Assembly: GCA_021521415.1 (NCBI GenBank)
Contig: JAIQDT010000106.1
Location: 1,353,001-1,417,000, forward strand
Source: Bidens hawaiensis
Lineage: Eukaryota > Streptophyta > Magnoliopsida > Asterales > Asteraceae
Direction: 5' to 3'
Length of the DNA: 64,000 nt
This document shows positions 12,101 through 23,169 of this stretch, piece after piece. The notes under the pieces were generated by a model. The model was given only the letters and a program-made list of their open reading frames with translations. It was not told where the DNA came from and ran no database searches. The position numbers and the translations under genes were made by a program. Positions within the stretch are counted from its first letter, which is position 1, and the number at the start of each line of letters is the position of its first letter.

Positions 12101-13641
12101 TAGTTTTCAATATCAATCATCTGTTAAATCTAAACAAAACAGTAATGTTTATTTGTGCATGGCTTAATCTGGCTTGGTGCTATAGTTGTTGATGGCAATT
12201 AATCTGGTTTGATGTTAAAAATAGTCTAATCTTGAGAAGTCTTGCTGATTATTAATCTGGGTTGGGGATGAACAACACGCTATACTTAATCACAGAATGC
12301 CTTGGGTCTCTTCGGTGTTGAAACAGAACTAGATAAAAGTGATTAGGGAATTATCTTAAATTGAATCATGAATTCTCTTCAATACTTCTAAGCATTGATG
12401 TTGTGGATCATATCTCTTTTTATAAACTTGAAGAAACCATTCTACTAGTCACATAATCAGGCAACTAAGTAGCCTTAATACTTGAAGCTACTCTAATATC
12501 TATTTATTAACTAACTAATCTTAGTTGCCAACTTGTTAAATAGTTTGTCAGTATCGAGCTTACTCTCACTTGGTTTTGTTATTCACTTATTCATAAATAA
12601 ATGAGAAGTTTTATAGTTCGTAATATTACTAAGAGCATGTTTGGGATTGAGTTTTAAAAATGCTTATTGGCTTTTTCAAAAAGCCATTTTGAAAAGCTAG
12701 GATTTGGGGCTTTTGGAAAACTGCTTTTTAACCCTTTTGAAAAGCTCAAATAAAAAAGATATTTGTGATTGCCAAACGCATTTTAACTTATTGGGCTTTT
12801 TAAAAACACCAATAAGCCAATAAGCATTTTTGAAACTCAATTCCAAACATGCTCTAAATCATCCAGTGGAGATCACAAATATTTTTTTTGTCGACTTCAT
12901 AAGTTCAACATGATGATATCAGTTCTTGAACGTCTGAAGTCGTAGATCTTCGTATGAACATCACCTTTTTTATGTGCAGGCTGAATGCCATTCGACTGGA
13001 GGAGAAGGAGAAGAAAGAGAAGGAGTTAAGAAGCCAAATCATTCAAGAAGGTGAAGAGTACATTATAGCTTTCCATGAAAAGAGACTCAAAAGCATCGAA
13101 ACTAACAAACTCACCAATAGAGAAGGCGAGAAGGTAATTAGTTAATTCCTTTTCGTTCAGTAAAAACAAAATTTCTTTACCGCATTGCATTGTTAAACTG
13201 AACTTCGTCTGACCGTCTTTGTAACTGTCTTTGTAACAGATGTATGTAGCCAAGCAAGAAACATTCCACAAAGAGGCCGACAAACAATACTGGAAAGCAA
13301 TCGCCGAGCTGATCCCTCGTGAGGTTCCCAACATCGAAAAACGAGGCAAGAAAGATAAAGACAAGAAACCATCCATTACAGTCATTCAAGGACCCAAGCC
13401 CGGAAAACCAACCGATCTATCAAGGCTGCGTCACATCTTGGTGAAACTGAAGCACACCCCACCGGCCCACATGGTCCAGCCTCCACCGCCACCTGCTGCC
13501 ACCAAAGACGGTAAGGAAGCCGCCAAAGATGATAAAACAGTTGCTAAAGATGGAAAAGACGCAACTGCTACCGCTACCACCTCAACGAATGGTACTGCTG
13601 AAGCTCCTGCTGCTGCACCAGTCGAACAACCTGCCACCTAA
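9128..13641 (+). CDS. CLC: Clathrin light chain
   Basis: Three exons: 9128-9471, 12980-13133 and 13240-13641, joined in phase for 299 residues. The acidic, Ser/Pro-rich N-terminal region (exon 1) leads into the conserved heavy-chain-binding coil: [19 protein letters not shown] spans the exon 1/2 junction, and exon 2/3 continues with [11 protein letters not shown] and [18 protein letters not shown]. The C-terminus is Lys/Pro/Ala-rich ([12 protein letters not shown], then a PPPPPA stretch), as in plant light chains, which are usually about 260-340 residues. Role: regulatory subunit of the clathrin triskelion in vesicle budding at the plasma membrane and trans-Golgi. The start is the first ATG after a GA-rich leader (9076-9102). 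Intron 1 is 3.5 kb and repetitive. Which of the paralogous CLC1-3 types it matches cannot be decided here. Confidence 0.93.
9472..11733 (+). repeat. Tandem array in clathrin light chain intron 1, carrying copies of the exon 1 end
   Basis: About eight copies of a unit near 200 bp, recognised by GATCGTGTTATTTGCAGCAT (near 9615, 9810, 10010, 10210, 10380, 10660, 11120, 11360). Neighbouring copies starting at 9931 and 10132 are almost identical over 201 bp. Three copies (near 10490, 10985, 11450) also contain a decayed duplicate of the exon 1 3' end and its splice donor: CGTGAATGGAGGAGGTGAGG beside the real CGTGAGTGGAGGAGGTGAGG at 9458-9477. TTATTTGCAG in each unit resembles a splice acceptor. 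Confidence 0.85.
11735..12130 (-). repeat. Inverted arm of the clathrin intron 1 array
   Basis: From the near-palindromic centre TGATCATGCACCTAGGTGGCA (about 11727-11747) the sequence runs as the reverse complement of the preceding repeat units: AAACCTAAATTGAACAG, AGTTCTAATCAGATCTG, then AGAGCAAACCCTAGGTGGCA. Together with the upstream units this can fold into a hairpin of a few hundred base pairs in the pre-mRNA. Confidence 0.75.
12633..12854. mobile_element. Tourist-like (PIF/Harbinger) MITE in clathrin intron 1
   Basis: The 222 bp element has terminal inverted repeats GAGCATGTTTGGGATTGAG... and ...CTCAATTCCAAACATGCTC, flanked by a TAA duplication (12630-12632 and 12855-12857). The 3 bp TWA target and GAGCATGTTTGG end are typical of Tourist-type elements. 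A second copy is at 60256-60475. Confidence 0.85.
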
Positions 13642-14249
13642 ATACAAAATCTTTTCTGATATACAAGATTTTAGGATAGTCTTTTTCGTATAATTTTCTT
13701 CTATGTGGTGTGGATGCGGGGATTTAAACGATTTTACTATGTTGCTGTGTTTCGTAGAACCGGGTGTTGTTTCGAAGTTTGTTATTACTGTTTGTTTTTA
13801 TTTTGATGTTAATGATGTTGAGACGTGTTTAATTTCTTCCACTTGTCTGTGTAGCACTTTTCATTATTATTATTTGCCTTCTTATTTTAGCATTATAACA
13901 TCAGAAATAATTAGACCGAAAAACATGACGATTCAATTTCAATTTGAACCCAAGTTGGTTCAAAAACCGGACATACAAATTTCTCGACCCAAATAATCTT
14001 TATTTTGAACAACCTGAAAATCGACAGATGAAAGGGCAAAGCAAGCATGACCCGAAAATAGGCAATGCTACTCTCATACTAACTAAATGATAAATATTGA
14101 GTAATGTATGAACATGAAACCTAAATTGTTTATAAAAATGAAAACCAAAAATATATGTGAGCCGTTGGCTACAGATGAACGTTAAAACAGTTATCGCGTC
14201 TTAACTGACTTCTATCATTCTATATACTGATTCTGCTTATAAAGACAGT
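13642..14249. other. Convergent 3' regions of the clathrin gene and the kinase gene
   Basis: 608 bp between two stop codons on opposite strands. It must hold both 3' UTRs. The T-rich stretch at 13640-13880 fits the clathrin 3' UTR. An open frame at 13703-13996 has no recognisable domain. Confidence 0.5.
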
Positions 14250-17091
14250 TCATCTAGGAACCACTTGGGTAATGGTGGAAGGGAAAGAACTTGATATGCG
14301 GCTCGTGGAAGCACACGATACCTCTTTCTTGTCACTAGAATCCTGGTAAATTGACGGCGCTGTAAGTTCCTTTTCGTTAAGTTTAATGTTTCTTGTCAGC
14401 ATGTTCACAACTTGGCTCATCATTGGTCTTCGGTTTGCAGTCGTTTGAGTACAAAAAAACGCCACTTTTATATACTTAACAACATCATCCTTAGGATATG
14501 TTTTAAGGCCTGGATCCATGAGTTCTAAAAGCCTCCCCTCTTCGTATAGCTCCCATGCCTGTGTAACACGAAAATACGTTAAATTATATTTATTATTATT
14601 ATTACTATTATTATTATTATATTATTTTATAAATACTTACCCATTCCAATAGAACCTTTTGCATAGTACCCCAGCTCGACGATGAACTGCTTCTACCGCT
14701 TATTGTCTCGAGCATGAGGACCCCGAAGCTATACACGTCAGCTTTCAAAGTCAACCGACCACCCAACACATATTCAGGGGCCAAATAACCGCTGAAGGGT
14801 AAAAACGCAATTTCATCAAGCAAGATTCATTTAGTAGACATAAAACATTAAAAGTTAAAACCCATTGCTAACATTCTAATCATGCTCTTGGGTTATTTTA
14901 GAGGGTTTGACTTTGTAAAATGTCATGTTTGACTTTTCATAAATGTATAAAAGAATATGATATTAGTAATGCGAAGTACGAACTCACGTTGTGCCAGCTA
15001 GTTTCGTGCTAATATGAGTGATCGTATCCGGGAAAAGTTTAGCCAATCCAAAATCTCCAATTTTCGGATTGAAATCTTTGTCTAGAAGTATATTACTAGC
15101 TTTAATATCTCTATGCACAATGCGCGGTTCAAGTTCTTCATGAAGATATGCAAGTCCCCGTGCTGTACCGATCATTATCTTCGATCTTTGTTTCCAATCG
15201 AGTTCTTTAATATTGCTTTTTTTCCCTGTAATAAAATTACAGCATACTTAACAGTGGGAAAGGTTAAAATACAAAGGGAGACAAAAATGAGAAGTGTGAG
15301 AAGGATTTGTGGCCACACAAAAAACCCCCTTAAAAAATTTCAAAAAATTAATAAAAAAAATCATAAATCAAAATATAAATAAAAAACGAAAAATGAAAAA
15401 AACAAAAATGTTTTCCTCGTCATTCTCGTTACAAAAAAAAGGCCGGAAAGACAATGCAGAGACCAAAGACACAATGACGAAAATGAACAAAAGACACAAT
15501 TATAACTAAAAAAAGACACAATAAATCGCAAAATATAACACAATGCCGAACAAAATATAACGCAATGTTGAGTAATATAACACAATATCAAGAAAAAAAG
15601 ACAATCAATGACGAAAATAAACACAAAACACAATGATAAACAAAAAGACACAATGATCTTTTTCACTTAACATTGTTTCTTATTTTTTTTATATATATAT
15701 ACAAACGAGAAAGACGGTGGAAACATTTTTGTGTTTTTACTTTTTTTTTTATTAAATTTTGAGTTATGATTTTTTATTTAATTTTTAAATTTTTTTTTTC
15801 GCATGGCTATAAATCCTTCTCATCCTTCTCGTTTTTGTCTCCCTTCGTAAAATAACTTGACCCCTTAATAGTTAACATTAAACTAAAAGAGCAAATGCTT
15901 GTTTAAAAGTATATATAATGTTATTACTAAGCTTACTTAATATTGCATGGTCAAGGCTGTTATTTTCTAAAAACTCATACACTAAAATCCGATGAGTTCG
16001 TTCCATGCAGCATCCGATCAACTCAATGAGGTTTTGATGTTTGACGTTTGATATCGTGTTAACTTCTGCTACAAACTCACGAGCCCCTTGCTTTGATTCG
16101 GCACTAAGTGTCTTTACAGCTACTTGTGTTCCATCCTTTAGGATGCCCTAAAGTTTTAAACATATTTCAATATTAACTTAATGTGTTTAACATTATTACA
16201 ATATTTCAATTTTAATAAAGCGGTTTAGGAATAAGTTACCTTGTAAACGACCCCGAAACCTCCTCGTCCTATCTTGGTACTTCGATCAAAGTTATATGTT
16301 GCGAGTCGTAATTCGTTATACGAAAAGTTTCGGATATTATCAAGAGAATAACCTGTGCATTTGTGCAACAACTTAAGGTTAGAGTTACTGTTCGTGAACT
16401 GTTCAGTGTGAAGTTTGTTTATGTTTGTTTAATAAATGAACGAACATGAACACTGAATTTCGTTTGATTAACTAAATGAACAAACACGAACAGAGGTCGT
16501 GTTTGTTCCATTGTTTTCGTGAACATTTGATAAGGTGTACGTTTATGTTCGTTAATGTTAGTTCATTAAAGGGTTTTTTTTATTTTTTTAATGACTTTTC
16601 TGACCGTGTCATATACATTTAAACAAGATTATAACTGTAAAACAAAAATATAAACGAGTATTATGTGATTAATTTATAAAAAAAGCACCAACACCAACTT
16701 GGTAGGCGGAGCGAACCGTTGACACTGTTTGTGGTCATTTGTGTTTGTGAACCGTTCACGAACAAGTTCATTTATGTGATGAATGAACACTGACAAAAAA
16801 ACTCGTTCATGTTCGTGAACCGTTCGTTTGTATGATAAAAGCTTAATGAACGAACATGAACATGAATTTGTTTGGTTAGCTCTATTTATAGTAACATTTT
16901 TCTTATAATAGTCCACTAAAAATTTTTTATCTTAACTAGACAAAACAAATGCATATGAATGAATATATGATTGGAGTCTTCTAAATGAGACAATATAAAT
17001 TTTAATTACTACAAAAATTACCTTCCAATTCCCTATTCGTACTCGTCTCTTTCTTCTGCACACGTGACGAACCGAAGCAGCTACAACTCAT
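14250..17091 (-). CDS. Receptor-like cytoplasmic Ser/Thr kinase, CRPK1-like
   Basis: Six minus-strand coding exons join in phase: 17091-17022, 16352-16240, 16147-15937, 15225-14988, 14791-14641 and 14558-14250, for 363 residues. The start MSCSCFGSS is Cys-rich, suited to palmitoylation, and there is no signal peptide or transmembrane segment. The kinase domain shows the glycine loop [11 protein letters not shown], catalytic Lys in QVAVKTL (near residue 73), HRDIKASN (Asp near 171), DFGLAKL (near 189) and YLAPEY, so it should be active. The short C-terminal tail is Ser/Thr-rich. It resembles the cold-responsive protein kinase 1 / At1g16670 group, which in Arabidopsis acts at the plasma membrane and phosphorylates 14-3-3 proteins. 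The exact orthologue is uncertain because the family is large. An acceptor upstream of the ATG (TTTTTAG near 17131) suggests a 5' UTR intron. Confidence 0.92.
15272..15847. mobile_element. TIR element (AGGGAGACAAAAA ends) in kinase intron 3
   Basis: Left end AAAGGGAGACAAAAATGAGA, right end TCTCGTTTTTGTCTCCCTTC. These are long inverted repeats (over 40 bp with mismatches), directly flanked by TAAAATA on both sides. The interior is A-rich with repeated ACACAATGA strings and no transposase. A related element lies at 31203-31730. The superfamily is uncertain. Confidence 0.65.
16360..16900. repeat. GTTCGTTTA/TGAACGAACATGAA repeat block in kinase intron 1
   Basis: Self-complementary strings (GTTCGTGAACTGTTC, AATAAATGAACGAACATGAA, AATGAACGAACATGAACATG) matching the interior of the hAT-like element at 5966-6498. 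It probably represents one or two decayed relatives. I could not fix termini or a target duplication. Confidence 0.6.
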
Positions 17092-17504
17092 GTCGGTTTG
17101 GTTTACGATCCGAAGCTCAGCCTCGTGCACTAAAAACATACCATTAGATAAATTGCAAAGTTGTATGAACTTAAAACCTTCTTTTAAAAGACACAAAACA
17201 ATCAATACAACATTTTGTCTTATAAATTTTGTTACTAAATATAACAACTAAGGATAAAATGTATGAAAAATTGTATGGACTATATGATAATTTAATAGTA
17301 TGTAGGAGTTTGTACTATTTTATATAATGCAAGTTGCAATAACACAGGCTGTCACAAGCCAGATTAACATATGTTTCAGTTAGTTCACAATTGTTAGTGT
17401 CAATAACTTAACTTGTTTTTCATCTACTGTTTTATCATTTACTCAGTTATTTTCATCTACAGTTTAAGCGGAGCGGAATAAAAGCAAAACCTATCGAAAA
17501 TCGT
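17092..17504 (-). promoter_or_regulatory. Upstream region of the kinase gene
   Basis: Upstream (in minus orientation) of the kinase ATG at 17091. TTTTTAG/TGCACGAGG near 17131 would serve as a 5' UTR intron acceptor. A candidate donor AAAAG/GTAACT is near 19025 (minus), which would place the first exon at about 19026-19100, beyond the duplicated repeat. This is inference from splice-like sequence only. Confidence 0.3.
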
Positions 17505-18960
17505 GATTGTGCGATCGTTAAATATCTGATTAGTTAACATGGTTTGATCTAGGGGTGTGCACGGTTCAGTTTGAGTCGGTTTTGGGCTAAAACCGAAATT
17601 TCGGTTTTCGAATTTTTGAAAAATGTTCGGTTACAATTTTCTTTTTTTGGGTCAGTTTTGGGCTAAAACCGAAATTTCGGTTTTCGAATTTTTGAAAACC
17701 GTTAGGTTACGTTTTTTTTTTGTTTGGGTCAGTTTTGGGCTAAAACCGAGCCATACATTGGAACTTTGCCTTTTGAAAACCGTTCATTTTCAGTTTTTCT
17801 AGTTTGGGTCGGTTTTGGGCTAAAACCGAGATTTCGGTTTTCGAATTTTTGAAAACCGTTCTGTTACAGTTTTTTTTGGGTCAGTTTTGGGCTAAAACCG
17901 AAATTTCGGTTTTCGAATTTTTGAAAACCGTTAGGTTACGTTTTTTTTTGTTTGGGTCAGTTTTGGGCTAAAACCGAGCCATACATTGGAACTTCGCCTT
18001 TTGAAAACCGTTCAGTTTCAGTTTCTTCAGTTTGGGTCAATTTTGGCTAAAACCAAACCAAAGACCGGGCGTCGCTTTTTGAAAACTATTCGTTGCTTTT
18101 TCGGTTTCGGTCGTTTTGGGTTAAAACTGAAACAAATTTTTTTTAAACCGTTCGTTTTCGGTTCGAAACCTTCGGGCCGAGCAAATAAGTGACCTAAATC
18201 AATTTGCTAACTAAAACAACTTGATTATTATACATTTGGGTTGAAATATTTGAGTTCATATTTACTAAATTCTTATAAATTACTTAACATAAAAAATGAA
18301 ATGCAATCTATAAATTCGGGTTGGCTCGTTTTTTATTACATGGAAAACCAAAACCTAACCCGTAAATTTGGTTTTTACAAAAACATAAAACCAAAATTGG
18401 ATTCTTCAGTGATCATTAAATATCTAATTAGTCAAGCACAATTCGCTCCATGTACACGGTTCAGTTTGGGACGGTTTTGGACCAAGACTAAACCGTTTGG
18501 TTCCGGTTTCTTCGGTATGGGTTAGGAGTAATGGAGGTACAAATGATAGAAATATATGAAAATATGAATGGTTCGGTTTCGTTGATTTTCGGTTAACGGT
18601 TTGGTTATTGGTCACCTTGGGTTTGGTTTGGTTTCGATTTTTTCGGTTTTGCCATTTGAACTTGAAAATTTGGGCCGAAAAATAATTTGACACAAAATAA
18701 AGAATTTGGGCATAAATTAATTATCAGTTTGCTAATTAAAAACTAATTGATTATTATACATTTGCGATAAAATATTTACTTTATATTTATTAAATTCTTA
18801 TAAATTACTTCAAATAAAACAGAAACAAAAAACAAAATCTATAAATTCGATTCGGTTAAGTTTTTTCAGTTTCTACCATACGCAAAACCAAAACTGAACC
18901 GTAAGTTTGATTTAATAAAAAAAAACATAAAACCAAACCGTTGGGTCTAATCTGGGTTTC
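17505..18960 (+). repeat. Direct duplication of an AACCGAAA/TTTCGGTTTT repeat block
   Basis: Copy A (about 17505-18407) and copy B (about 18408-18960) share the order TTAAATATCT...ATTAGT, CACGGTTCAGTTTG, a GGTTTT-rich interior, then TTGATTATTATACATTTG and TAAATTCTTATAAATTACTT. Copy A contains a nested tandem repeat of period about 229 bp (GGGTCAGTTTTGGGCTAAAA at 17649 and 17878). TAGGGGTGTGCACGGTTC at 17552 looks like a hAT-type end, but no right end was found. Confidence 0.7.
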
Positions 18961-19113
18961 AATTATATCTACCACTAGAATCATAACAAGAAGAAGAATT
19001 CTAAAAAGTAAGATCATAAGTTACCTTTTAAGGATGAACTGATCGAAAATAAAACTTGTATTTGATCAGCAGCTTAAAGATTGATATTGAAACAATTGGA
19101 TTGAATTGATTGA

Positions 19114-19114
<1 letters not shown>

Positions 19115-19154
<40 letters not shown>
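19115..19154 (+). repeat. (AAT)n microsatellite
   Basis: About 13 AAT units, followed closely by its near reverse complement ATTATTATTG (19157-19166). Confidence 0.85.
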
Positions 19155-19155
<1 letters not shown>

Positions 19156-19604
19156 TTATTATTATTGTTATTGGTGAATGAATGAATGAATGCATGCTCC
19201 AATGTTTGTTTTAAGTTTTAATTTTTAGTTAAAAGTCTTTACTTTAGTTGAATGATTGTAACGTGTGAGAGAAACGGTCATAATAAGACTCGGCCGGGTC
19301 GGGTAGGAACTAGTTTTGGTTATGATCGGGTTTTTATCAATTTTGGTCGGGTTGGGTTCAGGTAGAGGCAGAAGCAGTTTCAGTTTGGTTTTGAGTCTGG
19401 GTACGGTATCTGTGTGGGACTGGAACCTGGTTTGTACCTGCGGCTCGAATAGTGTGGGTCCGGTTTGTCGTGTATGCTGGGTCGGGTTTGAAACCGGGTT
19501 TAATGCTCGAATCTATTGTAGATTATGATTATTTGAAATATCTGCTAATAAGAGATTCATCATTCATGTATCAGTTAATATATTTGTTTAAAAAAAAAAC
19601 ATTA

Positions 19605-21261
19605 GACACAATTACACAAATGGTGCCTTTGGGTACTAAGGTTTAAAGTAACAAGTTTGGGTATTCGGTTTTAATTTTGTAACGGTTTCGGGTATTAACA
19701 TTAACTTCTGTTAACTTTTCTCTTAAAATTAAGGGCATTTTAGTCTTTTCAAATTTGAAAGACTAATCATGTAACTTAATTGGGTGAGGGACTGATTATG
19801 TTATGTACTTAAAAGTATAATATTTATATATAATCACTTGATTTTATTTTATATTTATAGCGTATTATAAAAATATAAGCATATTTAAAACAATGTTTAT
19901 TCGGTCGTAAAAAGCCGAACGTTGATAAAACCCGAGCGTTGACACGAACCTGGCTGGTAAAACGGAGTGTTACGGCTACATTCGTTACAGTATAAACAAC
20001 ATTGATAAAACCCAAGAGTCGAAAACCTCAAAATAATTTCGACAAATTAACATAAAAAAATAAAATGTTTAAACTGACGTTTATTCAGTCATAAAACATG
20101 GATGCTGGTAAAACCTAAGCATTACCGGTCTCAGGCTTTGCGGCAGTGAGTCGGTAAAAAGAGTGTTGGCCAAGCCCGAACGTTGCGGCGGTGAGTCGAT
20201 ACGAATTGGGTCAGTTTCGGCTACGTTTGTTACGGCACTGGAACTAAAACAAAAAGGCTGGTAAATCTCAGGCGTTAGTAAAACCCGAACACTGTTGGTT
20301 CCGGGCATTGCGGCTGTAAGTCGACACCCGAGCGTTGCGGCGATGAATCAACGCCGAATCTAGTTAGTTTAGATTATGTTCGTTAAGGTGTCGAAAAAAA
20401 ACCCAAAAAATAAAAAATAAATTTAAGGTGACATGACCCACTTGCGTCACCAAAATTCTCATTTATTATATAGTAATAGTAATAATTGGTTTTTTAATAT
20501 TTATGGGTATTTTAGTCATTTTGTTATAATTTAACAAAATAGTTAACAAAAATTAACGTTAATACCCAAACTTGTTACAAAATTGAAAAATTAAAACTTA
20601 AACTTGTTACTCTACAATGGCGGATCTAGAACATAATTCTAGGGATAGCGCAAAAAAATTTTTGATCATATATTACCGGAAATCTTTATACCCATTTTGC
20701 GCGTATTGGTAGCCGGTTTCGTGTTTTGCGTGTATGCGGCCCGGTAACGCGTTTCGCACTTCCCCAGCCTGGTTACACGCTGCATGTACCGGCGTTAAAT
20801 TACCTGTTTCGTGTGTATAGGCGCCCAACTACCAGTTTCAGGGGTTTGGTAATGCATTTCGAGTGTACTGGCACTCGGTAACGCGCTTCACTCATCCAAC
20901 CACCTTGTTATGCGTTTCACACATCCCAGGCCTAGTTTAGCAGTACGCGCGTCTCCACGCCCGGTCACCCGTTTCATGCCTACCTTCACCGAGTTATTTA
21001 AGTTAGGCTTTTAAGTTTTAATTAAATGGTAAGCTTTTAATCATCTTGCGCTTTTAAAACTTTAAAAGGTAAAGTTTTGGGCTTTTCAAAATTTTTGAGA
21101 GGTAGCATAATATAATTTTCAGGGGTAACGTATGCATAAAACGTAAAAATTTCCACTTCGCCGGAAAAGATGAAGCTAGGTCCGCCCCTGTTACTCTAAA
21201 ACCTTAATAGCAAAATATGTTAGTTTACTCAAACCTCAGGCACCATATGTATAATTGTGTC
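19605..21261. mobile_element. TIR element carrying a nested hAT-like element
   Basis: Left end GACACAATTACACAAATGGT; right end is the reverse complement GACACAATTATACATATGGT at 21242-21261. Inner parts also pair (AGTAACAAGTTTGGGTAT at 19648 with ATACCCAAACTTGTTAC at 20562). Possible 9 bp duplication AAAACATTA/AAAATAATA (7 of 9). The middle, 19900-20350, has GC-rich repeats of GTTGATAAAACCCGAGCGTTG type and no transposase. A second element is inserted at 20615-21190, so this one is older. Confidence 0.6.
20615..21190. mobile_element. hAT-like non-autonomous element with exact 8 bp duplication
   Basis: The 576 bp insert begins CAATGGCGGATCTAGAAC and ends GAAGCTAGGTCCGCCCCTG. It is flanked by TTACTCTA on both sides (20607-20614 and 21191-21198). 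The termini CA(G/A)...GGCGGA(T/C)CTAG are a frequent plant hAT-MITE form. The interior is unusually GC-rich for this window (repeated CGGTTTCGTGTTTTGCGTGT-like words) and non-coding. Confidence 0.85.
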
Positions 21262-21402
21262 AAAATAATATATATTAGGTTAAACAAAACATATAGAAAT
21301 ATGCTACTCGATCGGTTAAATCATAAATATAAATATAAAAATTCAAAAAGGTAAATATCATATAACTTAAACAAAATATACAATTATTTTATCTATTGGG
21401 GT

Positions 21403-21937
21403 TAGGGGAGCAAACGAGCCGAGCCGAGCCGAGCCCGAGCTCTACTAGGCTCGAGCTCGGCTCATTTAGCTTACACAAAGCTCAGGCTCGAGCTCGGCTC
21501 GATTCGAGCTCTATTTTCAAAGCTCGAGCTCGATTTGTGAGCAGATTTTCAAGCTCGAGCTCGGCTCGTTTACTATATATCAACTATTTTTTATATAATT
21601 ATAATTATTTTTATATAATGTTTTTTCTATTATAATTTTATGTATAAAATAATATATATTATTTAGTTATTTATAATTACTTTTTCATAACATTATATAT
21701 ATTACTTAATAATTATTAAATATATATTTAAAAAAAACTATAAAAATGATAGGCTTGTTTAGGCTCGCGAACCGGCTCGAGCTCGATAAGTGAAGTTCGG
21801 GCACGGGCTTGTTTATTAAACGAGCTTATTTTTAGGCTCGAGCTCGGGCTCGGGCTCGATTAAGTTCGGCTCGATCGAGCTTTTTAACGAGCCGATCTCG
21901 AGTAGCTTGTGAGTAGCTCTGCTCATTTGTACCCCTA
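21403..21937. mobile_element. hAT-like MITE with GAGCTCGGCTCG interior
   Basis: The 535 bp element begins TAGGGGAGCAAACGAGCC and ends GCTCATTTGTACCCCTA. It has an exact 8 bp duplication ATTGGGGT (21395-21402 and 21938-21945). Both arms are strings of GAGCTCGGCTCG, which is itself nearly palindromic; the centre is AT-rich. An open frame at 21396-21635 is only the translated repeat. Confidence 0.9.
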
Positions 21938-21945
21938 ATTGGGGT

Positions 21946-23169
21946 GGATTTATAGTACTAATAAAGTATTAAATGTAGAAATAAGCAAAAAGATTTGGAA
22001 GATTAAGTAGAAATGGTCAAGAGATTTTGAAAGATATAAAAATATAAAAGAAATAATAAAAATGTTTTGGATTCTGGTCTAACTATAGGGTCTAGTTCAC
22101 CGGTTCAACCACTCCAACTTGCTTTAAAAACATGTAACAAACGTCAGGTACTATCATAATCATCACATGTATAGATGTATGTATACAATTTTTGGGTCGA
22201 CTTACCCTGGCCTGACAACCCTGAATGATCTGGATTTCTTTATTTAAAACCATATATATTCTTTTGAAAAAATAATATGTATTAATAATGTTTAAATCCA
22301 ATTACTCAACTAATTTAAGACCCAAAATTTTTCGCCTTTGACCCAAATTTTTCACGATATCAGAGACGGCCCTGTTAATACAAATTAACCAACTTGGTTG
22401 GATTTTTATGATATAAATCCATCGTTTATGAACACAATGAAGATCACAATTCATCAAAATGTAAACATAAGAGAAGAAAATCTAATTATCATTTATTTAT
22501 ACTATATAAACAATATTTCTTTTATTAATAATCAATGAATGGTGACAAAATGTCATATAAATATTTTTTTAATAATATCCCAAACTACTACTTCCAAATG
22601 TGTAAACCTACACATTTGATGTGGTCTAAAAATTAGAATTTAGCGTGTGGTTTATAATTTTTGTCTTTGATCATCAATTCATCATGTTCATGTCACAATC
22701 TTTCTTAGCTTCGTCTACAAAATGCTAAGTCTAATGTTGCTATGTTCACACAATATCACACCACTTTAAATTTATAATCAACATAGACCATGAAGACAAC
22801 CATCGTAATCTTTCTTTTTCATTGACGACCTGACGTTTTCAATACGCATTGTTTTGGAAAGTAGAACAAAACCAACCATCTAGTAGGTTTAGTTTGCATG
22901 ATATTAGACGTCATGGGCTTCGTCATTTGTTTTTTTTATTTTTACTTTATGCTTTTAAAAACCTTTTTTATGTTTAAAATTATTATTATTTGAATTTTGT
23001 ATATGCTGTTATCAACTTTAATTTTATTAATTTATTTCAAAATTTTTATTTATTTTTTTTTTGTTTTAAAATTTTAACTTAATTGGACTAACTAATTTTC
23101 CAACAGGATAAACTATAAAGTCATAAACTAACTATATGAACACCACTATCATACTATACATATATTATT
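21946..23169. other. Intergenic AT-rich DNA
   Basis: No coding region, RNA gene or clear repeat boundary recognised on either strand. There are short microsatellite-like A/T runs only. Confidence 0.4.

Noticed and set aside
20081..20308. Minus-strand 75-codon frame in a GC-richer stretch, considered as a gene remnant
   Set aside because: The DNA is made of short repeated words inside a TIR element; no protein family is recognisable.
21396..21635. 79-codon open frame with repeated Ser/Arg/Ala
   Set aside because: Translation of the GAGCTCGGCTCG repeats of a hAT-like MITE.
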